Part shown: one piece after another, positions 51,315 to 59,232 of the stretch
Position numbering within the stretch: position 1 is the stretch's first letter
How the letters are laid out: each line of letters starts with the position of its first letter
Assembly: GCF_003008595.1 (NCBI RefSeq)
Contig: NZ_CP027669.1
Location: forward strand, 62,001-126,000
Source: Simplicispira suum
GTDB taxonomy: Bacteria; Pseudomonadota; Gammaproteobacteria; Burkholderiales; Burkholderiaceae_C
Reading direction: 5' to 3'
DNA length: 64,000 bases
Position numbers and translations under genes: made by a program
The notes under the pieces: model-generated
Database searches by the model: none
What the model was told of the DNA's origin: nothing
Seen by the model: only the letters and a program-made list of their open reading frames with translations

Positions 51315-51369
51315 GGCGCTATTGTGCAAACTTGGCTTGCAGCCTACGCAAGCTGTGGACAATTGACGC

Positions 51370-52509
51370 ATGAGCGCCCTGCCCTCCCAAAAATTCCCTC
51401 ATCGGCAATGGGATGTGTTCTGCCGCGTCGTCGACAATTTTGGTGACATCGGCGTGTGCTGGCGCCTCGCCAGCCAGCTGGCTGCCAATGGCCAGCGCGT
51501 GCGCTTGTGGGTGGACGACGCATCCGCGCTGACCTGGATGGCGCCTGAGGGGGCAGCGGGCGTTGATGTGCGCCGCTGGGGCGCACTGCCTGCTGCGCAC
51601 GAACCTGCGAGCGACGTTCTGGTGGAAGCCTTCGGCTGCGAGATCGCTCCTGAATTTATAGCTGCGTGCGTAAATCAGGTAAGCGCTGGAGCCAAGAAAC
51701 CCGTATGGATCAACCTCGAATACCTTTCGGCCGAACCATGGGTGGGCCGCCACCATGGCCTGCCCAGCCCCGTGCTGCATGGGCCGGCAGCCGGCTGGAC
51801 GAAGTGGTTTTATTACCCCGGCTTTGGTGAGGACACTGGTGGCTTGCTGCGTGAACGCGGTTTGATGGAATGCGTCCAGGCATTCGATCGCGATGTCTGG
51901 CGACGCCAACAAGGGGGAGATGCACCAACCCAAGGGGAGCGCTGGGTTTCGCTGTTTTGCTACGAACCACCTGCGCTGGTCGACTGGCTGCAGCAATGCG
52001 AACAAGCCGTGGCCGAGCCGACCCGCCTGCTGGTCACAGCCGGCCGCGCCCAGCGCGCCGTATGCGCTGCCAGACAGAAAATTTTGGGCCAAATTGGCCC
52101 CCAGCGCTTATCTGGTAAGCCTGAGCAGCTACATATTTTGAATCTTGATGCACGCCCACAGCCAGCCTACGACGAGCTGCTCTGGGCCTGCGATCTGAAT
52201 TTTGTGCGCGGCGAAGATTCGCTGGTGCGCGCATTGTGGGCGGGCGAGCCGCTGGTCTGGCATATCTACCCCCAGGACGATGGCGCGCATGGGCCCAAAC
52301 TGGAGGCCTTTCTTGACTGGCTGCAGGCGCCCCCCGGCCTGCGCCACTTCCATGCCGTATGGAATGGCCTGGCACCTGGACCGCTCCCGGTGGTAAACGC
52401 TGAGGTGCTGCAAAACTGGGGCGCTTGCATGCGCGCAGCGCGCACCCGTTTGCTCCTGCAAAACGATTTGTTGACTCAGCTACTGGGTTTTTGCGAGAGC
52501 AAACGCTAA
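51370..52509 (+). CDS. earP: EF-P arginine rhamnosyltransferase EarP
   Basis: EarP attaches rhamnose to Arg32 of EF-P using dTDP-rhamnose, which lets EF-P rescue ribosomes at polyproline stretches. The 379-residue protein starts with the conserved [20 protein letters not shown] segment and has the C-terminal [19 protein letters not shown] active-site region. Two family 1 repeats lie in frame, at residues about 95-110 and 237-258, the first shortened and the second replacing the linker before the active-site region. Its target gene efp lies 139 bases downstream. Confidence 0.92.
   Translation: MSALPSQKFPHRQWDVFCRVVDNFGDIGVCWRLASQLAANGQRVRLWVDDASALTWMAPEGAAGVDVRRWGALPAAHEPASDVLVEAFGCEIAPEFIAACVNQVSAGAKKPVWINLEYLSAEPWVGRHHGLPSPVLHGPAAGWTKWFYYPGFGEDTGGLLRERGLMECVQAFDRDVWRRQQGGDAPTQGERWVSLFCYEPPALVDWLQQCEQAVAEPTRLLVTAGRAQRAVCAARQKILGQIGPQRLSGKPEQLHILNLDARPQPAYDELLWACDLNFVRGEDSLVRALWAGEPLVWHIYPQDDGAHGPKLEAFLDWLQAPPGLRHFHAVWNGLAPGPLPVVNAEVLQNWGACMRAARTRLLLQNDLLTQLLGFCESKR
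51651..51700 (-). repeat. Family 1 repeat inside earP, copy 9
   Basis: On the minus strand TTGGCTCCAGCGCTTACCTGATTTACGCACGCAGCTATAAATTC in parts. It keeps one stem arm and the AGCTAT tail. The earP frame stays open through it. Confidence 0.68.
52078..52144 (+). repeat. Family 1 repeat inside earP, copy 10
   Basis: AAAATTTTGGGCCAAATTGGCC, CCAGCGCTTATCTGGTAAGCCTG, then AGCAGCTACATATTTTGAAT: a full-length copy, in frame, just before the conserved C-terminal part of EarP. Confidence 0.78.
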
Positions 52510-52648
52510 AATGGCAGGCTTTGCGCAATCGGGCCGGCCGCATTTTGCTCCGGCACCGCGCATTCTCCGCCGCGGAATATGCTCCGGCGCGGCTGCCCAC
52601 CGGCACGCTGGCGCTTCGCATTGAGCGGCCCAAACCCAGCAATACGCT

Positions 52649-53203
52649 ATGAAAATCGCTCAAGAAATCCGCGCCGGCAACGTCATCATGCATGGCAAGG
52701 ACCCCATGGTCGTCCTCAAGACCGAATACTCCCGCGGCGGCCGCAACTCGGCCACGGTGCGCATGAAGCTCAAAAGCCTCATCGGCAACTTCGGCACCGA
52801 AGTCGTCTTCAAGGCCGACGACAAAATGGACCAGGTCATTCTGGACAAGAAGGATTGCACCTACTCCTACTTTGCCGATCCCATGTACGTCTGGATGGAC
52901 CCGGACTACAACCAGTACGAAGTGGAATCAGAGAACATGGGCGACGCCCTGAACTACCTCGAAGACGGCATGACCGCCGAAGTGGTGTTCTACGACGGCA
53001 AAGCCATTTCGGTCGAGCTGCCCACCGGCGTCGAGCGCGAAGTTACCTGGACTGAGCCCGCCGTCAAGGGCGACACCTCTGGCAAGGTCCTGAAGCCTGC
53101 CAAGATTGCCACTGGTTTTGAAGTGCCGGTGCCGCTGTTTGTCTCGCAAGGCGACAAGATTGAAATCGACACCCGTACCGGCGAATACCGCAAGCGCGTC
53201 TAG
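52649..53203 (+). CDS. efp: Elongation factor P (arginine-rhamnosylation type)
   Basis: EF-P helps ribosomes stalled at consecutive prolines. The 184-residue protein has three beta-barrel domains. The tip of domain I is SRGGRNSA with Arg32 in the position modified by EarP, rather than the lysine of the EpmA type, which fits the adjacent earP gene. A 139-base GC-rich leader with no gene precedes the ATG. A UUCG-loop terminator follows. Confidence 0.96.
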   Translation: MKIAQEIRAGNVIMHGKDPMVVLKTEYSRGGRNSATVRMKLKSLIGNFGTEVVFKADDKMDQVILDKKDCTYSYFADPMYVWMDPDYNQYEVESENMGDALNYLEDGMTAEVVFYDGKAISVELPTGVEREVTWTEPAVKGDTSGKVLKPAKIATGFEVPVPLFVSQGDKIEIDTRTGEYRKRV

Positions 53204-53220
53204 GGCATGACGAGCGCAAC

Positions 53221-53248
53221 AAAAAGGCTTCCTTCGGGAAGCCTTTTT
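53221..53248. terminator. Bidirectional terminator between efp and rimO
   Basis: AAAAAGGCTTCC, a TTCG tetraloop, GGAAGCCTTTTT: perfect 12-pair stem with A- and T-runs on opposite sides, so it can end transcripts from both convergent genes. Confidence 0.92.
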
Positions 53249-53271
53249 TCTTGCTGCGCGGTCTGCCCCGC

Positions 53272-54663
53272 TCAGATGGGCTGTGCCACCAGGTCGTGCC
53301 CCTGTACGCCCACAATGCGGGCGCGGGTGAATTCGCCCACTTTAAGCTGCTTGCTGATTTTCTCCGGCGGCAGCAACTGCACTACGCCGTCGATCTCGGG
53401 CGCATCGGCGTAGCTGCGGCCCACACCGCCCTTGCGCCCTAAGCCGGGCGCGTGGTCTATCAACACCTGCATGGTTGCACCCACGCGGCGCCGCAGCTTG
53501 GCAATCGACACCTCTTCGGCCACCGCCATGAAACGCGCGCGGCGTTCTTCACGCAGCTCGATCGGGAGCATGCCCGGCAGTTGGTTGGCAGCAGCGCCCG
53601 TCACGTCGCTATAGGCAAAGCAACCTGCGCGGTCGATCTCAGCCTCGCGCAGGAAGTCCAGCAGATGCTGGAATTCTTCTTCCGTCTCGCCGGGGAAGCC
53701 GGCGATAAAGGTGCTGCGGATGACGATTTCGGGGCAGGCCGCGCGCCAGCGCTCGATGCGTTCCAGATTTTTCTCGCCGCTGGCCGGTCGCTTCATGCGC
53801 TTGAGGACGTCGGGATGGCTGTGCTGGAATGGCACGTCCAGATACGGCAGTATTCTTCCCGTGGCCATGAGTGGAATCACCTCGTCCACGCTCGGATACG
53901 GGTACACATAGTGCAAACGCACCCAGGCGCCATAGGGCTCGGCGATTTCCCCCAGCTTTTGCACCAACTCCAGCATGCGGGTCTTCACCGGCTGACCATC
54001 CCAGAAACCAGTCCGGTACTTGACATCCACGCCGTAGGCCGAGGTATCCTGACTGATCACCAGCAGCTCTTTGACGCCGCCAGCAAACAGCGCTTTCGCC
54101 TCCGCCAGTACATCGCCCACCGGACGCGAGACCAGGTCGCCACGCATCGAGGGGATGATGCAGAAGGTGCAGCGGTGGTTGCAGCCCTCGCTGATTTTCA
54201 AATAAGCGTAGTGGCGCGGCGTGAGCTTGATGCCCGCGACGCCAAACGCGCCGGGGACCAGATCCACAAAGGGGTCATGCGGCTTGGGCAGGTTGCGGTG
54301 CACCGCATCCATCACTTCCTGCGTCGCTTGCGCACCCGTCACTGCGAGCACGCTGGGGTGCATCTGCTGCACATAGTTGCCGCCGCTCTCACCTTGGCGC
54401 GCGCCCAGACAGCCCGTGACGATGACCTTGCCGTTTTCAGCCAGCGCCTCGCCAATGGTGTTGAGGCTCTCGCGCACGGCATCGTCAATAAAACCGCAGG
54501 TATTGACGATGACCAGATCTGCGCCCTCGAAGGTCTTGGAGGTCTCGTAGCCCTCGGCGCTCAGTTGCGTGAGGATCAGCTCGGAGTCGGTCAGGTTCTT
54601 GGGGCAGCCCAAGCTGGCGAAGCCGATTTTGGGAATTTTGGGTGGGGAAACAACGTCGTTCAT
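53272..54663 (-). CDS. rimO: Ribosomal protein S12 methylthiotransferase RimO
   Basis: RimO adds a methylthio group to Asp88 of ribosomal protein S12. The 463-residue radical-SAM enzyme has an N-terminal domain with three conserved cysteines (SLGCPK, NTCGF and GCLGAR), the radical-[11 protein letters not shown] motif near residue 160 and a C-terminal TRAM domain. The frame begins at an ATG at 54663. It runs convergently with efp and is followed upstream by phaR on the same strand. Confidence 0.95.
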   Translation of the reverse strand: MNDVVSPPKIPKIGFASLGCPKNLTDSELILTQLSAEGYETSKTFEGADLVIVNTCGFIDDAVRESLNTIGEALAENGKVIVTGCLGARQGESGGNYVQQMHPSVLAVTGAQATQEVMDAVHRNLPKPHDPFVDLVPGAFGVAGIKLTPRHYAYLKISEGCNHRCTFCIIPSMRGDLVSRPVGDVLAEAKALFAGGVKELLVISQDTSAYGVDVKYRTGFWDGQPVKTRMLELVQKLGEIAEPYGAWVRLHYVYPYPSVDEVIPLMATGRILPYLDVPFQHSHPDVLKRMKRPASGEKNLERIERWRAACPEIVIRSTFIAGFPGETEEEFQHLLDFLREAEIDRAGCFAYSDVTGAAANQLPGMLPIELREERRARFMAVAEEVSIAKLRRRVGATMQVLIDHAPGLGRKGGVGRSYADAPEIDGVVQLLPPEKISKQLKVGEFTRARIVGVQGHDLVAQPI

Positions 54664-54709
54664 CCCCGTATTGTCCTGTACCGCCAGAAAATGGCGGAGG
54701 ACATGCGCG

Positions 54710-55246
54710 TCAGCGTTTCAAACCCATGGCGCCGAGCATCTGCTCGGTCTGCTTTTGCATCTGCTCCTGCATTTGAGAAAACAGTGTGCGCGACTGCTCG
54801 GCGTAGTTGCCCATCAGGCCCGGCACCATAGGCGCCTGGCCTCCCATGAACTGCGTCCAGGCCTCGGGCGTCATGCCATGCGCCTGCTCCGCAAGCTTCG
54901 CCTGGATGTCGGTGAACGCCTGCACGTTGTTCTCCAGGTAGCTACCCATGAAACCCTGCATGGCATGGCCGTAAAAACGGATGATGTTGGCAAGCGCCGC
55001 CTCGGTGAACATGGGACGCCCGCCCGCCTCTTCTTCAAGAATGATTTGCAGGAAGATGCTGCGCGTGATGTCTTCGCCCGACTTCGCATCGCGCACCACG
55101 AGCGGCTGGCGCTCCATCACCAAATGCTTCACTTCCGAGAGTGTGATGTAGCTTGACGTATTGGTGTCGTACAGGCGCCGGTTAGGATATTTCTTGATGA
55201 CACGCGCCGCCGCTTTGCTAACGGGGGCAGCTTTTTGTTCGGGCAT
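54710..55246 (-). CDS. phaR: Polyhydroxyalkanoate synthesis repressor PhaR
   Basis: PhaR binds both DNA and polyhydroxybutyrate granules and represses phasin and its own gene until polymer accumulates. The 178-residue protein has the N-terminal PHB/PHA-accumulation DNA-binding domain ([13 protein letters not shown]...) and a helical C-terminus rich in Gln, Met and Glu. An AAGGA site fits the ATG at 55246 better than the one at 55255, which it would touch. No phaCAB genes are visible here. Confidence 0.92.
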   Translation of the reverse strand: MPEQKAAPVSKAAARVIKKYPNRRLYDTNTSSYITLSEVKHLVMERQPLVVRDAKSGEDITRSIFLQIILEEEAGGRPMFTEAALANIIRFYGHAMQGFMGSYLENNVQAFTDIQAKLAEQAHGMTPEAWTQFMGGQAPMVPGLMGNYAEQSRTLFSQMQEQMQKQTEQMLGAMGLKR

Positions 55247-55437
55247 TTCAGACATTCCTTAGGCCTCCGGCCCGCTATTGCACTGCAACACATTCTAGGC
55301 AGCCCCCGGCCAGGCGACGCGCAGGAATACCCTGAGCAGAGCGGCAAGTTCGCACGCCGCCAAAGGCCATTGGCTGACAGGTGCAGCGCGGCAAGCGCCT
55401 GCACACTCAACTCCACCCCGCCCTATGGAGCCCGCCA

Positions 55438-55653
55438 ATGCCCCCGTCCGAATCCAAAGAAATCACGCAGGCAGAGAAAAAAGTGGCTTCGGTGCTCGAC
55501 GAACTGGAGGCCGAGACACACTCCGATGTGAGCCGCATCGCGCTGGAGGATGTTGTCGATACCAACCCAGTCACCGGGCGCCCCGAGGTGCTCAAGGCCG
55601 TGGATATACAGGTCCAGCCACGATCAACACGCAATTGGTCACGCACAACCTGA
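55438..55653 (+). CDS. Small hypothetical protein
   Basis: This 71-residue protein is acidic at the N-terminus (AEKKVASVLDELEAETH) and basic at the end (QPRSTRNWSRTT). Codon use is like that of neighbouring genes. I recall similar short proteins in Comamonadaceae but no function. It is oriented away from phaR and ends just before the tRNA-Val fragment. Confidence 0.5.
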   Translation: MPPSESKEITQAEKKVASVLDELEAETHSDVSRIALEDVVDTNPVTGRPEVLKAVDIQVQPRSTRNWSRTT

Positions 55654-55706
55654 GACGGCAGGCCCTGTCTGCACCCGCTGCTGCTCGCGACGGGTCAGAT
55701 TGGACG

Positions 55707-55736
55707 AAAAAAAAGGCCCGCATGTCTGCGAACCCT
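55707..55736 (-). terminator. Terminator of the interrupted tRNA-Val(GAC) gene
   Basis: On the minus strand a hairpin with CGCA-GACA-TGCG core, G-T and G-C pairs below it and eight Ts, placed 19 bases beyond the tRNA 3' end. Confidence 0.7.
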
Positions 55737-55754
55737 TGATTTCACTACCATTTT

Positions 55755-55799
55755 TGGTAGGCGCGATTGGACTCGAACCAACGACCCCCACCATGTCAA
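55755..55799 (-). other. Attachment site: 3' fragment of a tRNA-Val(GAC) gene
   Basis: The minus strand carries the anticodon loop TTGACAT, the 3' anticodon stem, variable loop, T-arm with GGTTCGAGTCC, the acceptor 3' strand CGCGCCT and ACCA. Sequence identity with a tRNA stops abruptly at 55799, where the 5' anticodon stem should begin but unrelated DNA follows. This is the usual footprint of a tyrosine-recombinase element crossing over in the anticodon loop. The complete gene should lie at the other end of the element, beyond the window. Confidence 0.85.
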
Positions 55800-55898
55800 C
55801 GCAAAAATCAAGGACCTCCATGGAAATCTAAGGACTTGATTTCATTAACAATTTTTGATTTTTTATCCAACAATCTCCAGACATTTCCACCCATTTTT

Positions 55899-55927
55899 TC
55901 CGTACAATTTCCGCACAGCCTCCGTAC
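55899..55927 (+). repeat. Three TCCGYAC iterons upstream of the integrase
   Basis: TCCGTAC (55899), TCCGCAC (55910) and TCCGTAC (55921) recur at exactly 11-base intervals, so all face the same side of the helix. Their place between the attachment site and the integrase start suits arm-type integrase sites or operator sites of the integrase promoter. Confidence 0.65.
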
Positions 55928-55961
55928 TTCATTAAGGTCTGCCTGGATCGGGAGATGGGTT

Positions 55962-57113
55962 ATGCAGCACATCCACCAAGTCACTCAGCGCGCTCGTCTC
56001 GCACCTCGACGAGAACCTTACTGGGCCCCCCTCAGCAAGGGGCGCCACGTGGGCTACCGCAAGATGTCGGGCGGCGCAGGCACCTGGGTCGCACGCTACT
56101 ACGACGAGGGAACTCGCAAGAAGACCTACAAGGCCCTCGGCGACTTCTCACTGCAGCCAGATCACCAGCGCTACGACCTAGCAACCCGCGCTGCTGCGCA
56201 GTGGTTTGAGCACATATCTAGAGGCGGCCTGACCACCGTCACTACGGTCAAGGACGCTTGCGACCACTACGTGACCCACCAGCGCCGCATGCGCTCTGAG
56301 AAAGCCGCACATGACGCGGAACAGCGCTTCAAAAACTACGTCCTGAATGATCCCAAGCTGGCAGCGATGGATTTGGCGAAGCTAACGCCCAGCCACATCG
56401 CAGCGTGGCGCAAAGCGCTGCAGGACAAGCCCAAGAAGAACGGCAAACCTCGCTCGAACAGTTCCTTCAATCGGGACATGACATGTTTCCGGGCTGCACT
56501 CAACCTCGCCCTGGAAGATGGCTTCGTCACCACCAACTTCGCATGGCGTAGCAAGCTCAAACCCCTGAAGGGTGTGGACCGCCGACGCGAGCTGTATCTC
56601 AACATCGAGCAGCGTCGCACCTTCATCGCGCACGCGGCTGATGATCTTGCTCAGTTTCTCCGGGGCATGTCCCTGGTGCCCTTGCGACCGGGTGCATTGG
56701 CGAAATTACAGGTCGCCCAATACGACCCGCGCCTTCAAACCCTCTCCGTCGGCAGCGACAAAGCCGGCCAGGGTCGGCGCATCGCCTTACCGCAAACAAC
56801 AGCCAAGCTTTTCGAAGAGCTCTGCAGGGACCAGCCAGGAACAGCGCCGATTTTCCGTCGAGCCAATGGCAAGGCTTGGAACAAGGACGCCTGGAAACAC
56901 CCGGTCAGCGATGCCGTGACCGCCGCAGACCTGCCCGCAGGTACCACCATGTACACCTTGCGCCACAGCACCATCACCGACCTAGTGCAGACCGGGCTGG
57001 ACACCCTGACCGTAGCCCAAATCTCGGGTACTTCCGTGCGAATGATCGAGCTGTACTACGGCCACCTGACCCGCGAGCACGCGAAAAACGCCCTGGCCAC
57101 ACTCGCGCTCTGA
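55962..57113 (+). CDS. Tyrosine recombinase / integrase of the element
   Basis: The 383-residue integrase should catalyse insertion and excision at tRNA-Val. The N-terminal part resembles an arm-binding and core-binding domain; the catalytic domain (about 210-380) has the first Arg in SLVPLRPGALAKL, the second in YTLRHS and the nucleophile in IELYYGHL. The second conserved His (usually LGH) is Thr (ISGT), a change seen in some integrases. A GGAG ribosome site precedes the ATG at 55962; the longer frame to 55767 runs through the attachment site and is not used. AlpA-like regulator and other island genes follow. Confidence 0.9.
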   Translation: MQHIHQVTQRARLAPRREPYWAPLSKGRHVGYRKMSGGAGTWVARYYDEGTRKKTYKALGDFSLQPDHQRYDLATRAAAQWFEHISRGGLTTVTTVKDACDHYVTHQRRMRSEKAAHDAEQRFKNYVLNDPKLAAMDLAKLTPSHIAAWRKALQDKPKKNGKPRSNSSFNRDMTCFRAALNLALEDGFVTTNFAWRSKLKPLKGVDRRRELYLNIEQRRTFIAHAADDLAQFLRGMSLVPLRPGALAKLQVAQYDPRLQTLSVGSDKAGQGRRIALPQTTAKLFEELCRDQPGTAPIFRRANGKAWNKDAWKHPVSDAVTAADLPAGTTMYTLRHSTITDLVQTGLDTLTVAQISGTSVRMIELYYGHLTREHAKNALATLAL

Positions 57114-57172
57114 CGAAAGTCCCTCATGCCCTCCTCCTCCATCGCAAGAAAACACCACGACGCATTGCCTTA

Positions 57173-57199
57173 TGGCACACTACAAGTGCCAAATGGCAT
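57173..57199 (+). promoter_or_regulatory. Operator-like TGGCA/TGCCA cluster before the toxin-antitoxin operon
   Basis: TGGCAC (57173), its inverse GTGCCA (57186) and TGGCAT (57194) lie just upstream of the antitoxin start. The first pair forms a perfect six-base inverted repeat; the two direct copies are 21 bases apart. This suits autorepression by the Xre-type antitoxin. Confidence 0.6.
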
Positions 57200-57212
57200 A
57201 ACAGGTGTTTCC

Positions 57213-57782
57213 ATGAAGACCAAACAGTCCCACTCGCGCAGCCCAGAAACCACGGGATCCTGGGTGCTGGCCCATGACCATCAACCTCACATCTCGGCCG
57301 AGTTGAGAAAACGCTACAGCGCGCTGATTGACGCCAATGGCACGCACGTAGTAATAGCACTCGAAATGCTGGGTGGGGACGAAGTTTTCTCTCGCCGCCC
57401 CGAAAACCTTCTGGACGTCCACCTCTGGGTCTCGCATGGCATTCCCAGTGCTTCTATCACCCACTTGGCGCAGGCGATTGAGCCCCTTCCCTCCAATACG
57501 CTGAGTGAAGCGCTCGGCATCAGCCTGCGCACACTTCATCGTAAGAAGGGCGCCCAAAGCGACACACTCAGCGTGGCGCAAGGTGGGCGTGCCTTCAAAT
57601 TTGCGGAAGTGGTCGCCAAGGCCACGGTAGTCCTCGGCAGTCGAGAAACTGCTGTGCAATGGCTGACATCGCCTGCGATAGGCTTGGATCAGCAAAAGCC
57701 AATCGATCTGCTGGCGACACCCGTAGGCACTCAGCTCGTCGAAGAACTTCTGGATCGCATCGAGTACGGGGTCTACGCTTGA
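57213..57782 (+). CDS. Xre/MbcA/ParS-type antitoxin
   Basis: The 189-residue protein has a helix-turn-helix-like segment (TLSEALGISLRTLHRKK, about 103-120) and a C-terminal MbcA/ParS/Xre toxin-binding domain (about 140-189: AVQWLTSPAIGLDQQKPIDLLATPVG). Such antitoxins repress their operon and plug the RES toxin active site. It has a roughly 80-residue N-terminal part that I do not recognise. The stop lies 14 bases before the probable toxin start. The frame opens at 57126 but the ATG at 57213 with AGGTG is preferred. Confidence 0.85.
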   Translation: MKTKQSHSRSPETTGSWVLAHDHQPHISAELRKRYSALIDANGTHVVIALEMLGGDEVFSRRPENLLDVHLWVSHGIPSASITHLAQAIEPLPSNTLSEALGISLRTLHRKKGAQSDTLSVAQGGRAFKFAEVVAKATVVLGSRETAVQWLTSPAIGLDQQKPIDLLATPVGTQLVEELLDRIEYGVYA

Positions 57783-57796
57783 AGCGCGAGCACCCG

Positions 57797-58300
57797 ATGA
57801 TGCCTGTCCCAAAGCTTGGGGCGGGCGATCCTATGCTCGCGTGGCGCCTGGACCGGCAGCACTACGCCTCCACCTGGGACAGCGGCATCGGCGCCGAAAA
57901 GCTGGGCGGCCGCTGGAACGCCAAAGGACAGCGCGCCGTGTACTGCTCGGTGGACCCCAGCACTGCAATCCTGGAAGTTGCGGTCCATGCAGGTTTTCCG
58001 GTACTGGACACCCAGCCGCATGTACTCACCTGCATCGAGATCACGAAAGAACCCATTCACATCGTGCAGCCAGAGGACGTGCCCAACCCCGCCTGGCTGA
58101 TCCCCGGCAAGCCCAGCGCCGGCCAACAAGCTTTCGGAAGCCAACTCCTGGCGCAGCACGGACTCGTGCTTTTCCCCTGCGCCGTGTCCCGCTTCAGCTG
58201 GAACCTGGTGATCGAACCGGGCATCGCCAAAAGTCGCTACCGCTCGCACTCGCAGGCTCCCTTCGTCCTCGACACTCGTCTCCACCCTCCCCGGCCGTAA
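57797..58300 (+). CDS. RES-domain toxin
   Basis: RES toxins degrade NAD+ or ADP-ribosylate targets and stop growth. The 167-residue protein has the conserved Arg in AWRLDRQHY, the GGRWNAKGQRAVYCS loop and the EVAVH segment, covering the R-E-S active-site pattern. It is encoded directly after its presumed antitoxin. A TTG at 57779 overlapping the antitoxin stop is an alternative start. Confidence 0.87.
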   Translation: MMPVPKLGAGDPMLAWRLDRQHYASTWDSGIGAEKLGGRWNAKGQRAVYCSVDPSTAILEVAVHAGFPVLDTQPHVLTCIEITKEPIHIVQPEDVPNPAWLIPGKPSAGQQAFGSQLLAQHGLVLFPCAVSRFSWNLVIEPGIAKSRYRSHSQAPFVLDTRLHPPRP

Positions 58301-58339
58301 CCCGAATAGCGGCTGCCAACGCCATCGACAAGCCCAACG

Positions 58340-59068
58340 ATGAACGACAACCCGGTACGTCGCGCCGCACCAACGCCAGCGGACTCCATAGCGGTCGCCG
58401 CGTCCATTGACGCCCATCGAGCCCACCCAGAGGTGGATCTCCGGCGGCATGCTCGCAATAGACAGATAGAACTGGCAAAAAGCCTCCAAGGGCGACGCGC
58501 CATCTACCTGGACCTCAAGTTCTGGATCGGGCTGCGGGATGCGGAGGCCACCAGCGGCCACACGCCTCACCCCTACAGCGACCTCTTGGCGGCACTACGG
58601 CGGACTGTCACCGAGCATCGTGCCTTCTGCCCCATCTCAGACAGTTGCTTCCTGGAGGTTTTCAAGCAGTCGGACTCAGCCACGCGACGCAAGACGGCCG
58701 CGCTTATCGACGAATTGAGCCTCGGCGTCACGATCATTCCCTTTGAACTGCGCGTCGGGAACGAGATCGCCCACCTGTTGCATGCCGCACGCACGCCGGA
58801 GCAGGTTTTTCCGCTGGACCAGCTCGTCTGGACCAAGCTCAGCTATGCGCTGGACTACTTCAGCCCACCTGTCGGCATGTTCGACAAGCACACCGCTCGA
58901 GCGATCGAGAAAGCCTTCTTCGATCACATGTGGACCATCCCTTTGGTCGAAATCGAACAGCACATCGGCGATGCCATGTCCACCAAAGATCCTGTACATC
59001 ATGAGCGCCTAGCGCACACCTTGAACCAAGATGTGGCACAACATGCTCCGGAGATCAAGAGTTTCTGA
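58340..59068 (+). CDS. Unknown protein with PIN-like pattern, third gene of the toxin-antitoxin cluster
   Basis: I do not recognise this 242-residue protein by name. Residues 52-66 read AIYLDLKFWIGLRDA, like the first strand of PIN nucleases where Asp binds metal; ISDSCFLEVFKQSD (about 98-111) resembles the second acidic site. The rest is helical. It lies 39 bases after the RES toxin on the same strand, so co-transcription is likely. The gene may be truncated at the 3' end: the next 165 bases before the IS have coding-like composition in the same frame after the TGA. A nuclease or an immunity/accessory protein are both possible. Confidence 0.5.
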   Translation: MNDNPVRRAAPTPADSIAVAASIDAHRAHPEVDLRRHARNRQIELAKSLQGRRAIYLDLKFWIGLRDAEATSGHTPHPYSDLLAALRRTVTEHRAFCPISDSCFLEVFKQSDSATRRKTAALIDELSLGVTIIPFELRVGNEIAHLLHAARTPEQVFPLDQLVWTKLSYALDYFSPPVGMFDKHTARAIEKAFFDHMWTIPLVEIEQHIGDAMSTKDPVHHERLAHTLNQDVAQHAPEIKSF

Positions 59069-59232
59069 CTCAACTTGCGCAGAGCACAAAGCACGAATTG
59101 CCACATCCTTCAGCCCGCTCGTGAGACGGCCCGTCAGAGGGCTGCCGCGCTACAAACAAAGTCCCAGATCACAACAGGAGCCCCTCAGCGCCCTGACCTT
59201 GCACTTGCCGATGCCCGACGAGCCTATACCGA

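Noticed and set aside
55755..55799. A complete tRNA-Val(GAC) gene
   Set aside because: The 5' half (acceptor 5' strand, D-arm, 5' anticodon stem) is missing; only the 3' fragment remains.
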